NCBI GenBank assembly: GCA_006227775.1
Contig: SBFV01000316.1
Coordinates: 1-15,989 of the forward strand
DNA: 15,989 nt
Reading direction: 5' to 3'
Source of the DNA: Gammaproteobacteria bacterium
GTDB taxonomy: Bacteria; Pseudomonadota; Gammaproteobacteria; Chromatiales; Chromatiaceae
The notes beneath the pieces are model-generated. The model did not search any database. It worked only from the letters and a program-made list of their open reading frames with translations, and was not told where the DNA came from. Of this stretch, positions 1 to 4,322 are shown one piece after another. Every line of letters starts with the position of its first letter. The first letter of the stretch is position 1. The position numbers and the translations under genes are program-made.

Positions 1-2364
1 GATGGCCATGCAATTGGAGTTGCGCATGCCCACCCCTTGCACCCGGGCACGCAGGGCGTCCCAGTCCAAGGTGCTGCCCTGGTCCATCTGCAGGAAGCCG
101 CCGCGGCCCTTTTCCAGCAGGGCGATGGAATCCAGGGGCAGGATGCCCTGGCTCCACAGGCTGCCCTCGAAGCTGGAGTAGCGGCCGCGCTCCTCGGCCA
201 GGTCGGTGGAGGCCTGGATGGCGTAGTAGGCGAGGGCCTCCATGCTCCGGTCGGCGAACTGCACCGCCGCCTGGCTGGCGTAGGGCAGGCGCAACTGGTA
301 GAGAGCGTCCTGGAAGCCCATGAGGCCCAGGCCCACCGGGCGGTGCCGTAGGTTGGAGCGCCGCGCCTGGGGCACGTTGTATAAGTTGTAGTCGATGACG
401 TTGTCCAGCATGCGCATGGCGGTAGCGACGGTGCGCTGGAGCTTGGCCAGGTCCAGGCCCTGGTCCGTGACATGGGCGGCCAGGTTGACCGAACCCAGAT
501 TGCAGACGGCGATCTCCTGGTCGTTGGTGTGCAGGGTGATCTCGGTGCAGAGGTTGGAGCTGTGCACCCGGCCAGCGTGCTGGTTGGTGTAGCGCAGGTT
601 GCAGGGGTCCTTGAAGGCGATCCAGGGGTGGCCCGTCTCGAAGAGCATGGCCAGCATCTTGCGCCACAGATCCACCGCCTTGAGCTTCTTGTGCACCTTC
701 AGCTCGCCGCGGGCGGCGCGTTCCTCATAGGCGACATAGGCGGCCTCGAAGGCCTGGCCGGTGAAATCGTGGAGGTCCGCGGTCTCGTCCGGGGAGAAGA
801 GGGTCCAGTCCCCTTCCTCGGCGACCCGCTTCATGAACAGGTCTGGCACCCAGTTGGCGGTATTCATGTCATGGGTGCGGCGGCGTTCGTCGCCGACGTT
901 TTTGCGCAGCTCGAGGAACTCTTCGATATCGATGTGCCAGGTCTCCAGGTAGGCGCAGACCGCCCCCTTTCGCTTTCCGCCCTGGTTGACCGCGACGGCG
1001 GTGTCGTTGGCGACCTTGAGGAATGGCACCACGCCCTGGCTCTTGCCGTTGGTGCCCTTGATGTGGGCACCCATGCCGCGCACCCGGGACCAGTCGTTGC
1101 CCAGACCACCGGCGAATTTGGACAGCAGGGCGTTGTCCTTGATGGCGCCGTAAATGCCGTCCAGGTCGTCGGGGACCGTGGTCAGGTAGCAGGAGGAGAG
1201 CTGGGGCCGCAGGGTGCCGGCGTTGAACAGGGTGGGGGTCGAGCTCATGAAGTCGAAGCTGGAGAGCAGCTCATAGAACTGGATGGCCCGCTCCTCGCGG
1301 TCGATCTCGTTGATGGCCAGGCCCATGGCGACGCGCATGAAAAAGGCCTGGGGGAGCTCGAAGCGAATGCCCGCGGCGGTGTGGATGAAGTAACGGTCGT
1401 AGAGGGTCTGGAGCCCCAGGTAGGTGAATTGGAGATCGCGTTCGGGTCTGAGGGCGGTGCGGAGACGGTCCAGGTCGAACTGGGCCAGGCCGCGATCGAC
1501 CAGTTCCAACTCTCCGGCCCGGCGGATGTAGGCGCTGAAGTATTCGGGATAGCGCTCGGCCAGGTCGGCCTGGGTCTCCACCCCCAAGCCCAGGCCCAGA
1601 AAGCCCAGGGCCTCCCGGCGCAGGATGTCGAGCAGCAAGCGGGCGGCGGCGCGGCTGTAATCGGGCTCCTTCTCGATCAGGGTCCGGGCGCTCATGACCA
1701 GGGCTTGGGCGACTTCGGTCTCGCGCACTCCATCGAAGAGGTTACGGCAGGTGTCGCTGAGGATGGCCTCGCCGTCCACGGCGTCCAGACCGCGGCAGGC
1801 CTCCTCGAGCAGGCGCCGCATGCGGGCGATATCCAGGGGCCGGCGGTTGCCGTCGGCTAAGGTGACGTTGAGGTCGGACCGGGCTCCCTCCGGGGGCATG
1901 GCCGCCGCCGCCACCCGGGCGGCCCGCTCACGGGCCCGTTCCTCGCGATAGAGGACGTAGGCGCGGGCGACCTTGTGCTCGCCGGCGCGCATGAGGGCCA
2001 GCTCGACCTGATCCTGGATGTCCTCGATGTGGACGTTGCCCCCCCCGGGTAGACGGCGGAGGAGGGCGTTGACCACTTGGTCGGTGAGCTCCCGGACCCG
2101 CTCATGGACGCGGCTGGAAGCCGCGGCGGTGCCACCCTCTACGGCGAGGAAGGCCTTGGTCATGGCCACCATGATCTTGGTGGCGTCGAAGCCGGTCACC
2201 TGGCCGTTGCGGCGGATTACCTGGACCTTGTCAATGACCATGGCCTCGGCGCCAGTCGGGCGGCTGGACGCTGACGCACCCTCCGGCTTGACCCTCGCCG
2301 CGTAAGAATCGGGCGCCAGGTTGCCGGCGGCGGTGATTGCGTCAGGGAGTGGAGTGGTGGCCAT
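1..2364 (-). CDS. nrdA: Class I ribonucleoside-diphosphate reductase large (alpha) subunit, C-terminus cut off by window edge
   Basis: Reduces ribonucleoside diphosphates to deoxyribonucleotides in the cytoplasm, using a radical supplied by the small subunit NrdB. The visible 788 residues start at an ATG preceded 7 nt upstream by AAGAGG. Residues about 47-142 form an ATP-cone with the RRNG motif at 51-54. Residues about 165-250 form a second ATP-cone with LADG in place of the usual K/R-R-D/N-G. The catalytic barrel follows. By alignment from memory with E. coli NrdA (C225, N437, C439, E441, C462), the redox and radical residues are C392, N604, C606, E608 and C621. The reading frame ends at RNSNCMAI, just before the expected APTATIS-like loop, so roughly 150-180 residues are missing, including the C-terminal redox cysteines. 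The double cone matches the Pseudomonas aeruginosa type. The gene is transcribed divergently from the CBS gene under apparent NrdR control. The first 41 residues are Ala/Pro-rich, so a start at M42 is possible. Confidence 0.96.
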   Translation of the reverse strand, partial: MATTPLPDAITAAGNLAPDSYAARVKPEGASASSRPTGAEAMVIDKVQVIRRNGQVTGFDATKIMVAMTKAFLAVEGGTAAASSRVHERVRELTDQVVNALLRRLPGGGNVHIEDIQDQVELALMRAGEHKVARAYVLYREERARERAARVAAAAMPPEGARSDLNVTLADGNRRPLDIARMRRLLEEACRGLDAVDGEAILSDTCRNLFDGVRETEVAQALVMSARTLIEKEPDYSRAAARLLLDILRREALGFLGLGLGVETQADLAERYPEYFSAYIRRAGELELVDRGLAQFDLDRLRTALRPERDLQFTYLGLQTLYDRYFIHTAAGIRFELPQAFFMRVAMGLAINEIDREERAIQFYELLSSFDFMSSTPTLFNAGTLRPQLSSCYLTTVPDDLDGIYGAIKDNALLSKFAGGLGNDWSRVRGMGAHIKGTNGKSQGVVPFLKVANDTAVAVNQGGKRKGAVCAYLETWHIDIEEFLELRKNVGDERRRTHDMNTANWVPDLFMKRVAEEGDWTLFSPDETADLHDFTGQAFEAAYVAYEERAARGELKVHKKLKAVDLWRKMLAMLFETGHPWIAFKDPCNLRYTNQHAGRVHSSNLCTEITLHTNDQEIAVCNLGSVNLAAHVTDQGLDLAKLQRTVATAMRMLDNVIDYNLYNVPQARRSNLRHRPVGLGLMGFQDALYQLRLPYASQAAVQFADRSMEALAYYAIQASTDLAEERGRYSSFEGSLWSQGILPLDSIALLEKGRGGFLQMDQGSTLDWDALRARVQGVGMRNSNCMAI

Positions 2365-2371
2365 GGCGCTA

Positions 2372-2377
2372 CCTCTT
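2372..2377 (-). promoter_or_regulatory. nrdA ribosome binding site
   Basis: Read on the minus strand this is AAGAGG, 7 nt before the ATG at 2364. It supports that start over the in-frame Met at codon 42. Confidence 0.6.
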
Positions 2378-2470
2378 GTCGGGGGTACTTAATGTTAGGG
2401 GGCGGGCGCGGCAAGGCCCTCGCCTGGGTAGGTTCCAGGGCGGGGGAGGGGACGACCGCGAAATCGAGAC

Positions 2471-2486
2471 ACACAATATCCAGGGT
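2471..2486. promoter_or_regulatory. NrdR box 1
   Basis: ACACAATATCCAGGGT matches the 16-bp NrdR consensus (acaCwAtATaTwGtgt) in its conserved left half and core. It overlaps the candidate -10 element of nrdA. NrdR is the ATP-cone repressor of ribonucleotide reductase operons. Confidence 0.72.
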
Positions 2487-2502
2487 GGCGGTGACTCATC
2501 AA
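2473..2502 (-). promoter_or_regulatory. Candidate sigma-70 promoter of nrdA
   Basis: On the minus strand, TTGATG (2502-2497) is followed after 18 bp by TATTGT (2478-2473); each hexamer matches consensus at 4 of 6 positions. The -10 element lies inside NrdR box 1 and the -35 element abuts NrdR box 2, which is a geometry suited to repression. The leader to the ATG would be about 100 nt. Confidence 0.4.
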
Positions 2503-2518
2503 CCACTAGATATTGTGG
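2503..2518. promoter_or_regulatory. NrdR box 2
   Basis: CCACTAGATATTGTGG is a near-palindromic match to the NrdR consensus. It starts exactly 32 bp from box 1, about three helical turns. This fits the paired-box spacing known for NrdR operators and makes chance unlikely. Confidence 0.78.
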
Positions 2519-2522
2519 AATC

Positions 2523-2566
2523 CGGGGATAAAGGGTGGATAAGGCTGGGGATAACCCCGTGGATAT
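2523..2566 (-). repeat. Four phased DnaA-box-like nonamers
   Basis: Related nonamers lie at 2523 (CGGGGATAA), 2534 (GGTGGATAA), 2546 (TGGGGATAA) and 2558 (CGTGGATAT), starting 11, 12 and 12 bp apart. They read as TTATCCNCN-type sequences on the minus strand. The second and third each differ from the consensus DnaA box TTATCCACA at one position. They lie upstream of the nrdA promoter. DnaA control of nrdAB is established in E. coli; here it is inferred. Confidence 0.42.
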
Positions 2567-2666
2567 CCGCCCGGCATCAGCCAGAATCCAGCCATGGCGC
2601 GGCCTCCCTGGCAGCCGGGGATGGCCAGGAGGCGTGAGTGGAAACGCAAAAGACTTGCGGCATGGG

Positions 2667-2672
2667 TATAAT
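2667..2672 (+). promoter_or_regulatory. Candidate -10 element for the CBS gene
   Basis: A perfect TATAAT, preceded by TGGG, lies 96 bp upstream of the CBS start. No good -35 hexamer sits at 16-18 bp upstream, so it may be activator-dependent or a partial extended -10. Transcription would begin near 2679, just before the leader hairpins. Confidence 0.45.
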
Positions 2673-2686
2673 CCCACCCAGTCGAT

Positions 2687-2737
2687 GGGGGGGATACCGG
2701 CGCCCCCCCGGTGCGCTAAGCCGAATCGGCTGATAGC
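2687..2737 (+). promoter_or_regulatory. Structured 5' leader with two hairpins upstream of the CBS gene
   Basis: Seven G (2687-2693) can pair with seven C (2703-2709) across a 9-nt loop. A competing stem pairs ACCGG (2696-2700) with CCGGT (2708-2712). Next comes the 13-nt palindrome AGCCGAATCGGCT (2719-2731), extended by GCTA (2715-2718) and TAGC (2734-2737). No T-run follows, so this is not a standard terminator. It matches no riboswitch class known to me. Confidence 0.45.
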
Positions 2738-2767
2738 TCTAAAAAATTCCTACGGAGAACTGATGCC

Positions 2768-3232
2768 ATGCAAGTTAGAGACGTCATGAACAAATCGGTG
2801 CGCAGCGTGCGGCCGGATACCAAGGTCATGGAGGTCGCCTCTCTCATGTGCCTCTACCGCTATCACGGCCTGCCGGTCACGGAGGAGGATGGCACCCTGG
2901 TTGGTTTCATCGCCGAGAAGGATCTGCTCCACAGCCTCTTTCCCACCTTCGAACGCTTGATGGAAGAGGGTCTGGGCAATGTCGACCTGGATATGGAAAT
3001 GGGTCGATATGCCGAGGTGCTGAGCTTGAACGTTTCCGATCTCATGACCCGGAATCCCATCGCGGTGACCCCCGACATGCACGTCCTGCGGGCCACCACC
3101 ATCATGGTTCGCAACAGGTTCCGCCGTATCCCGGTGGCCGAGAATGGCATCCTGGTGGGCGTCCTTAGCCTGGGCGACGTCCACAAGGCCATCTACCACG
3201 CCAACGTCGCGGGTACCCTGAAGAAAAGCTAG
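2768..3232 (+). CDS. Stand-alone two-CBS-domain protein
   Basis: The 154-residue cytoplasmic protein consists almost entirely of a CBS pair (Bateman module). CBS1 covers residues about 1-60, with the typical VRDVMNKSVRSVRPDT start and the YHGLPVTEEDGTLVGFI strand-helix core. CBS2 covers about 88-150, with VSDLMTRNPIAVTPD and FRRIPVAENGILVGVLS. An acidic, methionine-rich linker (about 61-87) joins them. CBS pairs bind adenine nucleotides or S-adenosylmethionine and usually regulate a partner; no catalytic domain is attached, so the partner is unknown. The start is set by GGAGA at 2754-2758, 9 nt upstream; the ATG at 2763 is out of frame. The gene diverges from nrdA and lies 241 bp upstream of the cytochrome gene on the same strand. 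Family assignment is firm; ligand and target are not. Confidence 0.93.
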   Translation: MQVRDVMNKSVRSVRPDTKVMEVASLMCLYRYHGLPVTEEDGTLVGFIAEKDLLHSLFPTFERLMEEGLGNVDLDMEMGRYAEVLSLNVSDLMTRNPIAVTPDMHVLRATTIMVRNRFRRIPVAENGILVGVLSLGDVHKAIYHANVAGTLKKS

Positions 3233-3258
3233 GATATGCAGCTAGGTTGCCGCCATGA

Positions 3259-3289
3259 CCCTGGCGCCGCGTCCCGGCGGCCCCCAGGG
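3259..3289 (+). terminator. Strong GC hairpin after the CBS gene, possible terminator or RNA-stabilising stem
   Basis: The outer stem CCCTGG/CCAGGG and inner stem CGCCG/CGGCG enclose the loop CGTCC, with a short C-rich bulge on the 3' side. It starts 27 nt after the CBS stop codon. With no T-tract behind it, intrinsic termination would be weak. Confidence 0.3.
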
Positions 3290-3463
3290 GTCCGAGGATG
3301 CCGAATCGGGCCCCGGTGCGGGATTCACCGGCGGAATGTCGGGGAGGTCACCATGCCAGGGACTAAGGGCTTCCTGACCGACTCCCGGCCTTGGCGCCAG
3401 GGGTGCCGTGGACCAACGCCAGGGTGGCACCTTAACGTCATTGGCCAGATTCTTTCGGATGCT

Positions 3464-3469
3464 GGAGGT
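3464..3469 (+). promoter_or_regulatory. Ribosome binding site that sets the cytochrome start
   Basis: GGAGGT lies 4 nt before the ATG at 3474 and 7 nt before the ATG at 3477. It argues for one of these adjacent codons over any start further upstream in the same frame. Confidence 0.7.
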
Positions 3470-3473
3470 ACGA

Positions 3474-4271
3474 ATGATGAAGCGGATTGCCCTTGGTTTC
3501 GGGTGGCTGGGCCTGGCGTGGGTGGGGCTTGGTCTGGTTCTCCCCTTGATTTCCGATTCGGCGTCAGCCGCCACGCCCGCGGAGATCGCCAAGACCGAAT
3601 ACGAAGAGGTCATGGCCCTCACGCCGGATCTCCAAAACGGTCGCAAGGTCTATATTACTTGTGCCGTCTGTCATCGTCCGGAAGGTTGGGGCACCCCGGA
3701 AGGGACCTACCCCCAGATCGCCGGACAGTTGCGCAGCGTAATCATCAAACAACTAGCCGACATCCGGGCGCGCAATCGCGACAACCCCCTCATGTATCCC
3801 TTCTCGATGCCCAGGATCCTGGGGGGAGCGCAAAACATCGCCGATGTGGCGGCTTATGTGGCTCAACTGCCCATGAACCCCCAGAACGGGGTAGGGCCCG
3901 GCACCGACCTGGAGTTAGGCGCCAAGGTCTACAAGGACAATTGCGTGAAGTGCCACGGCAACCAGGGGCAGGGGGATGAACCGGAACATATGCCCGCCAT
4001 CGCGGGCCAGCATTTCAACTATCTGATCCGCCAGTTCGAGGCCATCCGCGACGGCCGGCGCAAGAACTCGGACCCCAAAATGGTAGAGCAGATCAAGGGG
4101 TTTTCACCGCGGGAGGAGATGGCGGTGCTGGACTACACCTCTCGCCTGCGGCCCTCCGCCGATCGCCTGGGCCCACCGAACTGGCGTAATCCGGATTTCC
4201 AGGGCTATGTCTACCCCGGGTCTCCGGGTCCAGCGCTTCCGCCACCGCCCGCGCCCGCGCCCCGACCTTGA
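3474..4271 (+). CDS. Periplasmic dihaem c-type cytochrome, cytochrome c4-like
   Basis: This secreted electron-transfer protein carries two covalently bound haems. The 265 residues begin with a signal peptide: basic MMKR, a hydrophobic core and a predicted cut after residue 32 (SASA|ATP). Haem 1 binds at C63-x-x-C66-H67 (CAVCH) and haem 2 at C157-x-x-C160-H161 (CVKCH). Likely axial methionines are M112 (in FSMPRI) and M203 (in DPKMVEQIKGF). The two similar halves, each with a Met about 45 residues after its CxxCH, are typical of the c4 family, which carries electrons to terminal oxidases. Mature c4 is usually near 190 residues. This protein is longer, with an added tail (about 232-265) ending in a Pro/Ala-rich stretch, PPPPAPAPRP. 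The gene sits 51 bp before mrpAB with no clear terminator between, so co-transcription is plausible. The exact partner cannot be told from sequence. Confidence 0.9.
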   Translation: MMKRIALGFGWLGLAWVGLGLVLPLISDSASAATPAEIAKTEYEEVMALTPDLQNGRKVYITCAVCHRPEGWGTPEGTYPQIAGQLRSVIIKQLADIRARNRDNPLMYPFSMPRILGGAQNIADVAAYVAQLPMNPQNGVGPGTDLELGAKVYKDNCVKCHGNQGQGDEPEHMPAIAGQHFNYLIRQFEAIRDGRRKNSDPKMVEQIKGFSPREEMAVLDYTSRLRPSADRLGPPNWRNPDFQGYVYPGSPGPALPPPPAPAPRP

Positions 4272-4322
4272 TCCCCCGCCCGCATCGCATCCGCAACCTT
4301 GTGCCCTGGTGAGACCTGTGAC

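Larger units (their letters stand above)
2365..2767. other. Divergent intergenic control region between nrdA and the CBS gene
   Basis: The 403-bp non-coding gap serves both divergent genes. From the nrdA side it holds the nrdA leader, the NrdR box pair with the promoter, the phased DnaA-like repeats, a TATAAT element facing right at 2667, and a hairpin-rich leader ending in a GGAGA ribosome binding site at 2754. Nothing was recognised in 2567-2640. Short frames inside it look like chance. Confidence 0.7.
3233..3473. other. Intergenic region with GC-rich inverted repeats
   Basis: The 241-bp gap has no convincing gene. It holds two good hairpins: 3259-3289 (CCCTGG/CCAGGG outer stem, CGCCG/CGGCG inner stem) and 3313-3331 (CCGGTG/CACCGG). 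A longer-range repeat pairs GGTGCC (3402-3407) with GGCACC (3426-3431). None is followed by a U-run. I see no clear sigma-70 promoter, so the cytochrome may be read from upstream or from an unrecognised promoter. Confidence 0.45.

Noticed and set aside
472..1860. 462-codon open frame on the plus strand
   Set aside because: It is antisense to nrdA, whose minus-strand product has recognisable ATP-cones and all catalytic residues. The plus-strand translation is low-complexity Gly/Val/Gln with no motif, a GC-rich shadow.
2750..3199. 149-codon minus-strand frame opposite the CBS gene
   Set aside because: The plus-strand frame encodes a clear CBS pair with a good ribosome binding site; the antisense frame is His/Gln-rich without motif.
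3402..3431. GGTGCC/GGCACC inverted repeat followed by TT as a terminator
   Set aside because: The loop is 18 nt, the stem only 6 bp and there is no real T-run, so it is too weak to call.
3236..3979. 247-codon plus-strand frame overlapping the cytochrome gene
   Set aside because: The cytochrome frame has a signal peptide and two CxxCH motifs; this one is Arg/Gly/Pro-rich and out of frame.
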